Origin: Spirodela intermedia
Taxonomy: Eukaryota; Streptophyta; Magnoliopsida; Alismatales; Araceae
NCBI GenBank assembly: GCA_902729315.2
Contig: LR746269.1
Span: 7,290,231 to 7,354,230 of the forward strand
Reading direction: 5' to 3'
Length of the DNA: 64,000 nt
Shown here: one piece after another, positions 1-11,129 of the stretch
Position numbering within the stretch: the first letter of the stretch is position 1
Layout of the letters: each line of letters begins with the position of its first letter
Program-made: the position numbers and the translations under genes
The notes under the pieces: model-generated
Seen by the model: the letters and a program-made list of their open reading frames with translations, nothing else
Told to the model about the DNA's origin: nothing
Databases searched by the model: none

Positions 1-1968
1 AGGCCGGTGCAGTAAAGGTAATGCAATAACCTGCACGAAAAAAGTACAGATGTGAAATCAAATGATGGGAAAGGAACTTAAATAAGGGAAAATGCATCAA
101 GGAAATGGCATTACTGGGTACCATGTAGAGCTATAGAAAGAAAAGAAGAAAAACTAGCATACAGTTCATATGAAAAAAATAAATGATACCCCTAAACTGT
201 TGTATAAATTAAAAGTTCACACCGGTTCAAACACTGCCAGATGGTATGAATTGATCCATCCAGAACATCAATCACTATTAGGCATCTCCCTTGTACTTTC
301 ACAGAGGGTAGATTGTCCTTTCAGATTTCTAAGATATTGTCTTGGAATAAAAAATAGATAGAAGATATTTTACTCTGCAAGGAATGGTGTGGTTTACAGG
401 ATCAAACTTTGAAGAAATTCCCTTCAATGCATTGAGAAACTATTAACTGCATCTTCTTCAAGGAACACGTACATTAATTATCACCTAATATATGATACCA
501 TCAATCACCCATTTAAAATCTTGTAGGAATCATCATTTGTTTCCATAGAAAATCATGATGTTTTCATTTTCAGAATGCGAGAATCCAACCTCATTCATAT
601 GATCATAAGCAGACAACTGCGGTGATTGATAGTTAAGTTCTATCTACACAGAACCTGAGAGAATAACTATGTTTATCTGAAGGAAAGAGAAAAAAACTAC
701 CATCATTGAAAAAGCATTTCAAACGTTCACCATCGCAAGCCCATGTCCATAATGTAATTAAAAATCACCATGAGGTGTATTCATTCATGAAAGGACATAT
801 CTATCAAATAACACCATTGATCATGTGTCACTGGAAATACATATAATAACACAAACTCAAATGTATCCTTCATTACAGTGCTTTTAGAAAAAGAAGATTC
901 TAGACTTCTCAATATGCATTAATTGCATCACAACACGATATAATATCAATCTTAGTGATAAGTTCGATATACAAAACCCTGCTGTCCTAAGAACTGATTA
1001 TGTGCACGGTAAAGTGCTTTGCAAATCAAAAAAATTCCACTACATTTAAATAAATGAGACAGATAAGTTTTCCACAAAAATTCTCATACATGGAGTTCTG
1101 TTATTCCATATGACTGATACGTTTGTATTTTCACGTGACACAAAATAGCATACGTCTCATCTTCTATTATGTATAATTTTATATATAGTTTTCTCATCAC
1201 TTTATTCTCCACTCTTTATTCTATTATCTTCACTTAAAGCATATTTTTAAGGAAATAAAATCCAACGTTTTTTATTTTGTCTGAAACATCCAAGGTCCAT
1301 ATGTTAAAAACTCAAAAGATATGATCAAGCATTAATAACCCCAAAAATAATTGGTAGTCTCAAAGAAGCGTTAAAACATCCCCAAATGTGGACGTTGTCT
1401 TAGACCTGTGAATTTAGCCTTGAGACTCTAACCTAAAAAAAGAGCACCCTGGCCTAATCACAGAAAGAAACACAAGAACTTTATCGATCCAGTATTTCCA
1501 GTTACACATCAAATTGATATTTCCAGAGTATAAACACAGTTTTCATGATCACCACGTAATGGCCCCAGTCTAGGTGAAGAAAGCTACATAAAATAGGTAA
1601 TTTCGAGTAGTTAGAAAATTATGAAAATAGAGCAAGATACCATAACCCGTATTTTTTAGTGCATTAATAACATAATCATAATTAAATATTGATATCCAAA
1701 AAAACTAACCAAATAAAAATGTTCTTCTAACTCATAAAAAAAATTATAAATTTGCATTCCTTAGTTTAGTTTAGGTAACTCGGGAAAAAAATCTCCTCTA
1801 CATTGTCTGCTTTTCAACAATAATGAATAATATGTAACAAACTCCAATCTGTTCTTCTTTAATAAGCATATTTCTATCCAATTTGGTTCAAAACGTTCCC
1901 TAGATGCCATCCCTACCTGATCATCTTCATCCATCGAGGAGTTCTGTAATTGGTACAAGCTGCATTGA

Positions 1969-2229
1969 AGCACAAAGGACAAAATAAACACTGTCCGCCA
2001 AGTAATCTTCCACACACAGGAGGACGACCTAAATTATGACGATGACGATTGTCGGGAAACGAATGCCCCAGAAAATCAATATCCTGATGCAGCGCCCAAA
2101 GGACTTTCAGATACGTTGACCTACCGCTACTGTATTGACGATATTAATGTCAGCAACATGTCTTCCACGCAACTCGTGAGATTTTTTAACGTGATAAAGA
2201 AAACCATAGTCCAAATGCACCTCGATTAA
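1969..2229 (+). other. Exon-like open frame, unidentified
   Basis: An open plus-strand frame has a possible 3' splice site (CACACACAG, ending 2019), then 69 codons from 2020 and a TAA at 2227-2229. It reads acidic (EDDLNYDDDDCRETNAPENQ), then LSDTLTYRYCIDDINV and ends VIKKTIVQMHLD. Local composition is more balanced than the AT-rich flanks. I do not recognise the family. It could be the last exon of a plus-strand gene or a relic inside LON1 intron 1. No upstream exon was found. Confidence 0.3.
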
Positions 2230-2392
2230 CCGAGCTCTTGTTTCTTTATAGCATATGAAACAACAAAGATTATAAAAAAAATGCCATGATCCTCTGGCTA
2301 GATGAGGAAAACACAAAAATGAATCAGCTCAGGATCAAAATATCAAAGATGACGAAAAGATTATGGCGTTCACTGTAAAGAATCGTACACAC

Positions 2393-2731
2393 CGAAAGAT
2401 GGTCCTCCGGCCGGGGATTTGTGGGCACGATCGCGGACAAAGCCTTGGCTTCAGCTTCCCCTGGTGTTCCGTCAGAGGCAGCGGAGTCTACCTCCTCCGC
2501 CACGCAGACCTCCACCGGATTTTCTGGTCCGGAACCATCGCCGCCGGATTCCGAGCAGAAGAATGTCCTTCCCCAATGAACGGGGGATCCATCGTTCGTC
2601 TTCGCGAGTGATCCAAGCACACCGAGCCAGGGGGATCTCTTCCCAACCACATTACAGAGACCATCTGACAGCCTGCCGCGTAGGCCCTGCAGCCGACCTT
2701 CGAAGCAGCTAGCTGACAGGATCCTCAGCAT
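2393..2731 (-). CDS. LON1: Mitochondrial Lon protease (LON1-type), exon 1 only
   Basis: First coding exon of an ATP-dependent Lon serine protease that degrades damaged proteins in the mitochondrial matrix. The 113 codons start at ATG 2731 with an Arg/Ser/Leu-rich presequence (MLRILSASCFEGRLQGLRGR), then a segment TFFCSESGGDG, and end in SAIVPTNPRPEDHLS. The RAFFCSE-like and SAIVPTNPRPEDCLTV-like segments are characteristic of plant LON1 just before the LON N-domain. The exon ends in phase 0 at a GTGTGT donor (2392-2391). The next family segment (LALPLPHRPLFPGF-like) was not found at 1-2392 on this strand, so intron 1 exceeds 2.3 kb or the gene is truncated. No ATPase or protease domain is in the window. 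Identification rests on recalled family sequence, not on a search. Confidence 0.8.
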
Positions 2732-2987
2732 ACTCCCAGAAAATCCTAAAAGAGCTCCAATTTATACACTGATTCTCCACAATTTTGGCCCACCGAAGCT
2801 CCCAACTTCCCCGCCTGCTCTCCCGATGCTCGGTGTCAGTAGAGAGCAATGCCAAACCGTTCAGTTCCGTCGGGAGCCGCCATTGAAGCAAGCCACGGCG
2901 GCGCCGCCCTTCAAAACCCTCTTAAACCCCTCGCCCTCCGACTGCCCCGGAAATCTTCGCTTTTTTTTGTTCATACGAAGGCCAGAG

Positions 2988-2995
2988 TGACGTCA
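2988..2995. promoter_or_regulatory. Palindromic TGACGTCA (bZIP C-box/CRE-like) upstream of LON1
   Basis: A perfect TGACGTCA palindrome lies about 257 bp upstream of the LON1 start codon. Plant bZIP proteins bind ACGT cores of this kind. Function here is inferred from position only. Confidence 0.35.
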
Positions 2996-3061
2996 TGTAA
3001 CGGATCGATCCACTTCCCTTCGCCTGATGGCCGCACGATCGACAATTCTGCAAGATTGAAT

Positions 3062-6000
3062 TAATCCTACGCCCAATGGGCTAATTGTTGCTAGCTTGTA
3101 CCCTAACAAATTGTTCAATAAATAGTATTAAATAATTTAATCGGAATTAATTTGTATATTTACTTGCATTGAGTATTGATTTTGTCATACAAGGAAACAG
3201 TAACAATCATACATAAAATCACATCAAGGATCCCTCTAGGGAATAATTTCTCCATGAATTACCAAGAGAAGAGAGAGCTCAGCATCCATCTCTAGGGAAG
3301 ATCATGGGGATCTCCCTTAGATGGTACCCAAAAAAATTACACCACTTCCTAGTGACATATAATTTATGGTGAGGTTTTTTTCCATTAGATACCATTTCAC
3401 TTTCTATGGATTTGACAAGTTGCAACATTGTAGCCACTTCCCAATGTTCTTAGCAAGTCAAAAATCATATGTACCACATAAAATGCACATATTTGCTAAA
3501 TAACTTTCATGCAAAGGTGCTACATCATACTTAGGATGTCAGCTTGACATGTACCATAGTGAATGTATGTCTTTGTAAGTAGTACAATTTGATATAGAGC
3601 TCTCTTGCATCTGATGTATTTCTGCTACATGCAACTCATTAGTGTAATTACTAAACTAAAATAACATATGAAGAATTTAAAAAAAAAAACTAAATTTATG
3701 TTAAGTTGAAATCATAATATTAACCATGGAGAAGGACAAAATGGCTCATTTTTTCTCCATAATCCATTCCATCTCCTAAGGCACAATTATATCACTTCAA
3801 TGACCCCCATGAACTTATATCTTGGAAGAGCCTTTGTGGTTGCTCTTATGTAGTCACTAAGCTATGTATTTAAGGTTATGAGATTAAACTTGATAATTAC
3901 ATCAACAACTCTAGCATAAAACTAGGTAATCTTTCATATGCCACAAGATAATAAGTTTCACCATCATTATTGGTAAATCATACATCATGTAATACATCAT
4001 CATCTATCTTGTCTTGTGAACATATTGAGGAATAATGCACATAACTACATGCCACATGCATGTATCACAAATCATTTGATGCTCAGCCTTTACATTACCA
4101 TTTTCATTTATGTCAATAGGGCAGCAAATCATGCATCAAATTTCTCATTTATTGACAACACTTGGCCAAGTGGTCACTAGGCCAACCTGAATTGACTAAA
4201 ATCCTGACAACATATGTTTTATGGTGATAGTACTCCACAGTAGGCCCAAGCTAGCATGACCTCTTGTGGCCCATTACATACCCACATGTACATGCTAGCT
4301 ACCACATCATATCACGCCAATGAGACTCATGTGTATTGTAGTCACATATAAGTGTTTTTTAGCCTCATTCATTAATGTCACCTTGATCTAATCATGTTAT
4401 TATCCATGTGTGTCATATACATATTCTTTCTAGAATAAGTCATATACCACCCACCTCATGGTCATTGCTAATTATTATTATGCAGAAACTTAAAATCATT
4501 TATTGTAAATAATTTTTTTTTACAAGGAGTGTACCAAATATTTTTGGTAGACTTATTAAATGATATATTAATATCTTTCTATAAGAATTTCATCAATATA
4601 TTTACAAATATTTATTGATATTTAGAATAATTTTGAAACATTTTAAAGATTTCTCTTAAAATATCTTTCAATAGATAAATGTATAATCAAACCTATATAA
4701 TGAAATACACTATTTCTTGCTGTCATCATTAAATAATTTATTAATGTTATTTTGTGATTTTAAATTGAAATATAAACATACTTAGTGATGATCATGCATG
4801 CCAAAACGATAAGCAATAAAAAAAAAATCACATCACACGATTGGTGTAAACACATTCTTCATTATATGAAATATTACAGTTCTGTCACAATAAAATGTCA
4901 TTTATGATGACTCAAAATGCTAATTTTGATGATTCTACATCATCCATCACTTCTGCTCCCATTGTTCAATGGGATTTTTTTTTTAGTGAGACATTATGCC
5001 ATACCATTTGCCAAAAAAAAAAAAAAAAGTCATTCTATTTATGGTGTAATATACAATAACCAATTGAAAGCATGTTTTGGTTAGCTCTTTTTATACTTCT
5101 CATATATGAATACTACTAAAGATCTTTGTCCCCCATGTATATTGAAAGCCTACCTACCTTGGATATGTTTTTTGAAAGCTTGACCCCACTTTAAGCGCCC
5201 TTTTCATTACCATGCGAAGATCCTCTCTCTCTCTCTCTCTCTAGACCCACAAACTTGGGACTCCACACCAACCCACCCCAAGAGCCATCTTTCTAGCTTT
5301 TCTTTAAATTTCAGTCACATTGGGGCCTTTGACAGATATATATTAGGCAGTTCGTATTACATTTTTGGTATTAATGTTTCTTTTGGAGATAACCCACGTG
5401 CTCCATCGACCGTTGACCGGCAAGAAAGCCATATAAAGTCATCCCAGTTCGTGCTCTTACGGCGCTCCAGTCTTTTAATGCCTTATCCGGCAAATATCGT
5501 TGAACCGCTGGGCGATTTTGCTTGACCGAGGACTTGAAGTTGGTGGTAGATTATTCATCATACATGTTTAACACGTGCTAAACATGTCTCATTTCTTCAT
5601 AATTTTCATCACTATTGGCCCAAAAAAATTATATATTTTATTTCGAGATATGGAGCTAACCAGATAGCAGAATTCTACCTGACGTAGAAAATTGAGGAAA
5701 TAAAGAAAAAGCAGCGGTTGTATCTCCATGTTTTATCTGAAACTTGAGGAAGGTCCTCAACACGATGGCCAGAGACTTTGAGGCCTATGATTCCGGCTTA
5801 TGAAGCTAATTTATAAAAATATAAACGCATTTTCTTAAGTTTTCAGTAACTTGAGGGCTATTTTGCAAGTTAGGCAGTCGTTTCCGCCAAAAAGTCTCAC
5901 CTGGTGTCGGCAGATCGAAGAATATTCTGGAATCTTATCCGCATGTTTATAAGATAATTTTGAGCTATCAGATGATATTTAATATTTGTAAACTTCAGAT

Positions 6001-6530
6001 TTACTGCCGCGATTTTTTTGGGTTTTCCCTTAAAATTGATTAATAACAATATTAATAATAAAGATGGGCGTGAGCTTCCATAATGTTTGACACGTGGCCG
6101 ATTCTAGTTACCCCTCTCTCTCTCTCTCTCTCTCTCCTCGCTGTGGGAATGAGTTGGCTGGGGAGACCTGTCGGGGGCCCATCTTGTGGGCTTTTCTCTT
6201 TTTTTGTGGTGCACCCAAATACGGAAACAAATTGTGTTCGTATGCTCATTATGACGAATTAAATTAAAGATAAGTACTATTTAATGAAACGGTGGCCCAC
6301 TCGCGGGACCGGGGCCGTAAATAATTGTTCAAGATATTTAGGTGGCGGGAAAATAAAAAAAATAAAAAATTCCGATCGGTGGGCAACCACCGCCGGCGGG
6401 GACGGTTGCCAAGTCGGCCACGATTCACGCGCTTCCTTCGCGCTCCCGGCTTTCGCAAAACGACAAAGCTGATTTAACCCACGACCCCACATAGAGTGGT
6501 TTGCTCGTCCCAAAATGCCCCCACTCCCGC
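3062..6530. other. AT-rich intergenic DNA
   Basis: No gene seen. The stretch is AT-rich with poly-A/T runs and CT dinucleotide tracts at about 5223-5242 and 6113-6136. Composition becomes more balanced after about 5.3 kb towards the bZIP promoter. Confidence 0.6.
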
Positions 6531-6531
6531 C

Positions 6532-6539
6532 TATAAATA
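6532..6539 (+). promoter_or_regulatory. TATA box of the bZIP gene
   Basis: TATAAATA in the context CGCCTATAAATACCCC. It predicts a transcription start near 6560-6570 and therefore a leader of nearly 600 nt before the main ATG at 7153, as expected for S1-group bZIP genes with uORFs. Confidence 0.65.
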
Positions 6540-6897
6540 CCCCTCCCCGTGCCACACGAAAACCTTCTTCCCACTCTCTTTTGCACGGGTGTACACTCCG
6601 TAGCGGCGCTCCTCCGAGATAAGTGTCCTTCTTTTTCTCCTCCTTTTCCTCCTTTTCCTCCTTTTCCTCCTTTTTAGTATTTTCTTTCCATTTTTTTTTT
6701 TTTTTTTTTGGGGTGGGGTTTGGTGGAATTCCTAGTTTTTTTTTTCCTGGTTCTGTTTGATCTTCGGAGAGCAGCTCGATCGCCGGAATCTGGTCTTTTC
6801 GCTCTTCTACCAGGGCTTTGGATCTGCTCTTCAGTCGCCTGTTCATCTTCATCTTTGCTTGTCGGATCGTCATTAGCCGGAGGAGAGGGCCTCGGCT

Positions 6898-6936
6898 ATG
6901 TTTTCGTCTGCAACGAAGAGAAACATCCGTCTGTAG
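6898..6936 (+). CDS. uORF 1 of the bZIP leader (12 aa)
   Basis: This is the first ATG after the predicted transcription start. It encodes 12 residues (MFSSATKRNIRL) ending at TAG 6934-6936, in the same frame as and 15 nt before the sucrose-control uORF. S1-group bZIP leaders usually carry more than one uORF. This one shows no conservation I can recognise and may simply tune reinitiation. Confidence 0.45.
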   Translation: MFSSATKRNIRL

Positions 6937-6951
6937 AGTCGGGGAGAATTT

Positions 6952-7035
6952 ATGAGATTCGGGATCATCCTGCGCGTCCGTCTCCACCACTCCTTTTCAG
7001 TCGTGTTCCTATACTGGTTCTACTCTGTTTCGTGA
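6952..7035 (+). CDS. Sucrose-control peptide uORF (SC-uORF) of S1 bZIP
   Basis: A 27-residue uORF begins MRFGIILRVRLHH and ends SFSVVFLYWFYSVS followed by TGA. The C-terminal SFSVVFLYWFY block is the hallmark of the conserved peptide uORF in Arabidopsis bZIP11/ATB2 and other S1 bZIP mRNAs. There the nascent peptide stalls ribosomes when sucrose is high and represses translation of the main frame. The uORF ends 117 nt before the bZIP ATG with no further ATG between, so the arrangement fits sucrose-induced repression of translation. The N-terminal half is shorter than typical dicot versions. Conservation of the C-terminal residues to the stop codon is visible; activity is inferred from the family. 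Confidence 0.88.
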   Translation: MRFGIILRVRLHHSFSVVFLYWFYSVS

Positions 7036-7152
7036 TCTCATCCTCCCCGGAGCATCCACTTGCTTCTGCGCCCTTCCTCCCCGATCTCCCTTTCCTGATT
7101 CATCGAGTCCGGAATACAAGAAAAGGCCCTCGATCAAGTTCCAACAGAGGCC

Positions 7153-7590
7153 ATGTCGTCGGGAACTGCGAAGCCAGCCTCCTCGGGGTCTGATTCGGAT
7201 CCCTACACTGCGGTGGACCAGAGGAAGCGCAAGAGGATGGAATCCAACCGGGAGTCGGCCAGGAGGTCCCGGATGAGGAAGCAACAGCACCTAGGCGAGC
7301 TGATGGGCCAGATGGCTCAGACCAAGGACGAGAACACCCGGATCGCAATGCAGATCAACGCACTGGAGCAGCAGTTCTCCAAGATCGATTCCGAGAACTC
7401 TGTCCTCACGGCTCAGGTAGTGGAGCTCACCGATAGGTTGCAGTCCCTCAACTCCGTGCTCCGCTTTGTCGAGGAGTTCAGCGGGATGGCTCTGGACATC
7501 CCCGATCTCCCCGACCCGCTCCTGAGGCCGTGGCAGCTTCCCTGCCCTTCTCAGCTTATCACGGCGTCCGCCAACATCTTCCAGTGCTAG
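7153..7590 (+). CDS. S1-group bZIP transcription factor (bZIP11/44/53-like)
   Basis: Single-exon gene for a 145-residue nuclear bZIP protein. The basic region is at about residues 24-44 (RKRKRMESNRESARRSRMRK) with the invariant Asn32-x7-Arg40 DNA-contact pair. A long leucine zipper of regular heptads follows from about Leu47 to residue 105 (LGELMGQMAQ..., INALEQQFSKIDSENSVL). The C-terminus is Pro-rich (IPDLPDPLLRPWQLPCPSQ). Small size, lack of introns and the SC-uORF in the leader place it in group S1. Those factors heterodimerise with group C bZIPs and reprogramme amino-acid and sugar metabolism in low-energy states. Which member (11, 2, 44 or 53) cannot be told by eye. The ATG at 7153 is preceded by GAGGCC and is the first ATG after the uORF. 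Confidence 0.93.
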   Translation: MSSGTAKPASSGSDSDPYTAVDQRKRKRMESNRESARRSRMRKQQHLGELMGQMAQTKDENTRIAMQINALEQQFSKIDSENSVLTAQVVELTDRLQSLNSVLRFVEEFSGMALDIPDLPDPLLRPWQLPCPSQLITASANIFQC

Positions 7591-9636
7591 AAACCGTCTA
7601 GCTTTAGACCTAATTGGCCCGTTTCTTCTTTCTCTGATCTGTCTGTAGGATGTGAAGGTCTATCCATCAATCATCTCCTCCATCTCTCTCCTTCGATGAA
7701 TCCCCAATTTCTGGGAACTGTGTGCTCTTTCTCGTTGTTGCCATCAAATCTCCTCTGATCTTCTTGTCTGTTATTGTAAGATGTGCCATTCCTTCCCATG
7801 AGTTCCTTCTTGTAGTGCGATGATCTCTACACTGCTGTGCATTCTCTGGTAATTCCTTCTGCATCATCGGTTCAAAAATCGTGGAAGTTCTTGAACAAAA
7901 TTGATTACATTTTGAAGAGCTTACACCGAAGGATTGAACTAGAAATCGGGACAGAAGCCACCAACAAGCAAAATCGTAATCAATCTGCAGAACAGGGGCA
8001 GGCAGATGGGATACGTAGATCGTCCCTTAAATTCATCAGTCTTGATGTTTCAACCATCAGCATCATCATTGTTGTCGTTGTGCTACATCATAATCTTATG
8101 TCTTCCAATCCCTTCTCATTATACTTTCCATCTCGATATAACAAATTCTATTGATAAAATCAGCTTTTACCCAGGGCATTCTTCTATTTTGCCAATTGGA
8201 CCTCAAAATTATGTCCAATTATAGGCTATATTCCAATCACACGTATGAATCCTCTAGTGTTGCATCATCATATAATGATCCTCTCTTCAGTTCTACAACG
8301 ATCATAATTCATACTTAAAACTTAGTGAAAGTTTACATTTAGCAAAAGTTAATGTCATAATTCTTATAGCACAATTAAATGAAATATTTAATGAAAAATA
8401 TATCTAAATTATGAGTTTTTTTCATCCTTTGTCTAGAAGGACATAGGAGAGTGACAAAAAGACTACTCTTTGATTATTTTTTTGTCGAGAAACACCCATT
8501 CCATGGGGTTTGAACCCTACATATCGTAATGCTCCCCCTCAAGAATAACATTATAACATTTCATCTTGGGTATCAAGAGAAGTATGATCAAAACGAAATA
8601 TTTGTGAAGAAGATGAAGATGCTGCTGATGAAGATGAACATGTCATGGACAATGATGAATAAGAGAGGGGTGGCTTTCTCTCTCTTAAAACCATTAACAT
8701 AGATGGAAACATTAATGGCATGATGCAAATGGAAATGTCATCAATGGGCTTGAAGATACCATTGATGAACCGATTTGATGAAGATTATTGTTGGAGCCGG
8801 ATTATCTCTTGTAATAATAAACTCATCGTCCCTAAACTAAAGGATTGACGAATAAAGAACATGCTTTTGAATGGCATAGTGGGAACCCCTCTCATGATAA
8901 TTAATGGAAATATAATACACCTCTAGATGACATAACAAGAACATAATGGTTGAACCCTAAAGATATCTTCTATCTCAAAGGACAAAGGGGAAGAGCAGTA
9001 GAAAGAGTACTTTGATTTTTCATTACTAAGTAACACTCATTATATAAGGTATGTATCCTACATGATATTTCGTTGAATGCCCTCATGCTACATCTTAATA
9101 GTTTTTAAAAGAGAACAAAAAAGGGAGAGAATGGATTCTTGAGAGAGAAATTTCCTACCAAGTTAGGGTTTTTTTTCTTTCCTCCAAATATTACTTGATT
9201 CATGGTCAGATATATTCGTAATATCTAGATCCATGATGCATTTAGTCGTCAAATAACTCTTTTTTTTTGGCTAAAAGCTGTCCAACTTATAAGGTTGTCA
9301 AGGCCCAGAGAAAAAGCCCAGAGTATTTTTGGCCCATATGCCACACATATGAATGAATATGAGGAGAGAGAGATATGGATAGAGAGAGGGAGGGCGGGAG
9401 AGAGAGAGAGAGAGAGAGAGAGAGCCGGGGGTAAGGGAGTTGAGGCGAAACAAAAGACTGGAAACAAATCCTGAGTTCCATTAGAAGAAGAAATTATATC
9501 AAGCATGTGCATGGGATTGAATCTTTCAAGAGCCCTTCTCCTGATGACGAGATGCTGCTCTACAAGGTCTACGGGGCATAAGCAGGCCTCCACTCCCTTC
9601 CTCCCCCTCCCATCCCGCTCCCCTTTTCTCTCTCCC
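7591..9636. other. bZIP 3' region and gene-free DNA
   Basis: The first ~300 bp are probably the bZIP 3' UTR. The rest is AT-rich without a credible gene. A CTCCCCCTCAAGAA motif at about 8530 could be the antisense polypurine tract of a decayed LTR element, but no polyprotein could be read. A GA dinucleotide tract lies at about 9399-9424, in the CP12 3' region. Confidence 0.45.
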
Positions 9637-10026
9637 TCAGTCTTCGTAGGTGCGGCACTCGTCGGTCTCCGGGTTGTCCTTGCAGTACTCCTCGAGGGGG
9701 TCGGTGGCCTTGGCCTTCTCGCGGGCGTGGCTCGCGGCGGCGCTCAGCTCCTCCACCTCGTCCCACGCCGCTATGCACTCCCCGCTCACCGGGTCCCCCG
9801 CGCACGTCTCCATCGCTTTCTCGATGCTCTCCTGCACCTTCTCCGATATCTCCGGAGGCGTCGCCGGCCCCGTCGCCGCCAATCGCCTCGCGCCGCCGCG
9901 CTGCCGCCCCGCGCCGCCCCACCTCGCCACCCTCACCACCGTCACCGCCGCCGCCCCTCCGCCCACTGCGCCCGTTCGCCTTGGCGGCGCCACCAGAGGA
10001 GCCGCCCTCGCAATAGCCGTTGCCAT
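9637..10026 (-). CDS. CP12: Calvin cycle protein CP12, chloroplastic
   Basis: Intronless 129-codon gene. Residues 1 to about 53 form an Ala/Arg/Gly-rich stroma-targeting peptide without acidic residues. The mature part of about 76 residues is canonical CP12: the cysteine pair C75/C84 (CAGDPVSGEC), the core AAWDEVEELSAAASHAREK (residues 86-104), and the second pair C115/C124 in EEYCKDNPETDECRTYED at the C-terminus. CP12 is a redox-switched, intrinsically disordered linker. When oxidised in the dark it assembles GAPDH and phosphoribulokinase into an inactive complex; thioredoxin releases them in light. All four redox cysteines are present, so it looks functional. It is divergent from the membrane-protein gene starting at 11130. 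Confidence 0.96.
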   Translation of the reverse strand: MATAIARAAPLVAPPRRTGAVGGGAAAVTVVRVARWGGAGRQRGGARRLAATGPATPPEISEKVQESIEKAMETCAGDPVSGECIAAWDEVEELSAAASHAREKAKATDPLEEYCKDNPETDECRTYED

Positions 10027-10534
10027 CTTGCTGCTGCTGCTCCTCTTCTTCTTCCTGTGGTGGTGGTCGCCGGAGAGCTTTATTGCAGGAAGCGGATGGA
10101 GGGACAGCTCCCCCTCCTCTCATATGAAGCCCCGGGGAATTGGCTTAGGTCAGCTCTGGTACACAGGTTCCTTATCGCCCCTCCACCAATGGGACGCGCC
10201 CACGTATGCCCCATCAAGATATTTTATTTTCTTGCCGTCAGATCCACGTAAACCGTAAAAGCCTGATCTTTTTCTCCATATCTTGGGAAGCTAAATTGCA
10301 CTCCACACGATATCTGATCATGATTGCTTATTATTTTATATGATAATTTTATAAAATCCATATAAATATGGAAAATTAACTCGTAATTGTTCTCAGGGTA
10401 TAATAAAAAAATAAAAAAATAATATTATTCTAAAATAATGCAGCCACATATATATATTTAAATTAAAAAGGTAGAAAATGTTATGGGACCGTCGTGGCTT
10501 CCCACAAACAATTGCCGTTTCCAAAGTTCATGTG

Positions 10535-10905
10535 GGTCCTAGTGGGCCCGGGCCGCAAGATTGACTTACCACCTGGCTTTTAGTCAAAAGTAAATCCTAT
10601 TGGGCTACCGTCGGGCCGGGCTCAAATCCAATAGCCATTAGTGCCTGTTAATCGGCTAAATTTATTGGGCCTATTAACATCCCGGGCCAAGCCCATATAA
10701 TACTTTTTAACATTATACGAGGCCAAAGCTAAGGCAGATTTTAATTTGGCCAGATCGTTTAGTTTGATTTTGAAATGGAAACGCGCTACCGTACGATCTA
10801 TTATCGGATGGCTTGTCTTCGGCCACGTTTTAGGCTTTCTTGCTAGTGGGCCGACGAGTGATTCCGATCAAATGGGCCCAGCGAGGGCTGGTCGTCGTGG
10901 GGCCG
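10535..10905. promoter_or_regulatory. Shared upstream region with clustered GGGCC/GGCCC motifs
   Basis: Between divergent CP12 and the 11130 gene, TGGGCC/GGCCCA-type motifs cluster (GTGGGCCCGGGCCGC near 10540, TCGGGCCGGGCTC near 10613, ATTGGGCC near 10662, GGGCCAAGCCCA near 10682, ATGGGCCCAGC near 10872). Such site II-like elements are bound by TCP factors in plant promoters of growth and organelle genes. The density is plain in sequence; the role is inferred. Confidence 0.45.
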
Positions 10906-11129
10906 ACCATCGACTTTAGAGAGAGTGAGCGAGCGAGAGAGAGAGAGTATTTAGAGAGAGAATATTTTTAAGGGGTCTCTGCGTTCTTCCACTCCGGTGG
11001 GCTGTAGAATCTGGAGAAGTTTCTCCAGGAAGCTCTAGTCGTCTCCACCGCTTTTGGGGCCCCTAAATCTCGACGATCTCTGGACGCCTGGGTTGGGGAG
11101 GAGAGTAGGGGAGCTGCCGTTCGTGGAAT

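Noticed and set aside
6277-6990. 237-codon minus-strand frame upstream of the bZIP gene
   Set aside because: Covers the bZIP promoter and leader; its Lys/Glu run is only the complement of the CT/T-rich leader.
9505-10258. Long plus-strand frames opposite CP12
   Set aside because: Arg/His/Pro-rich shadows; the minus strand has the complete CP12 sequence with all four cysteines.
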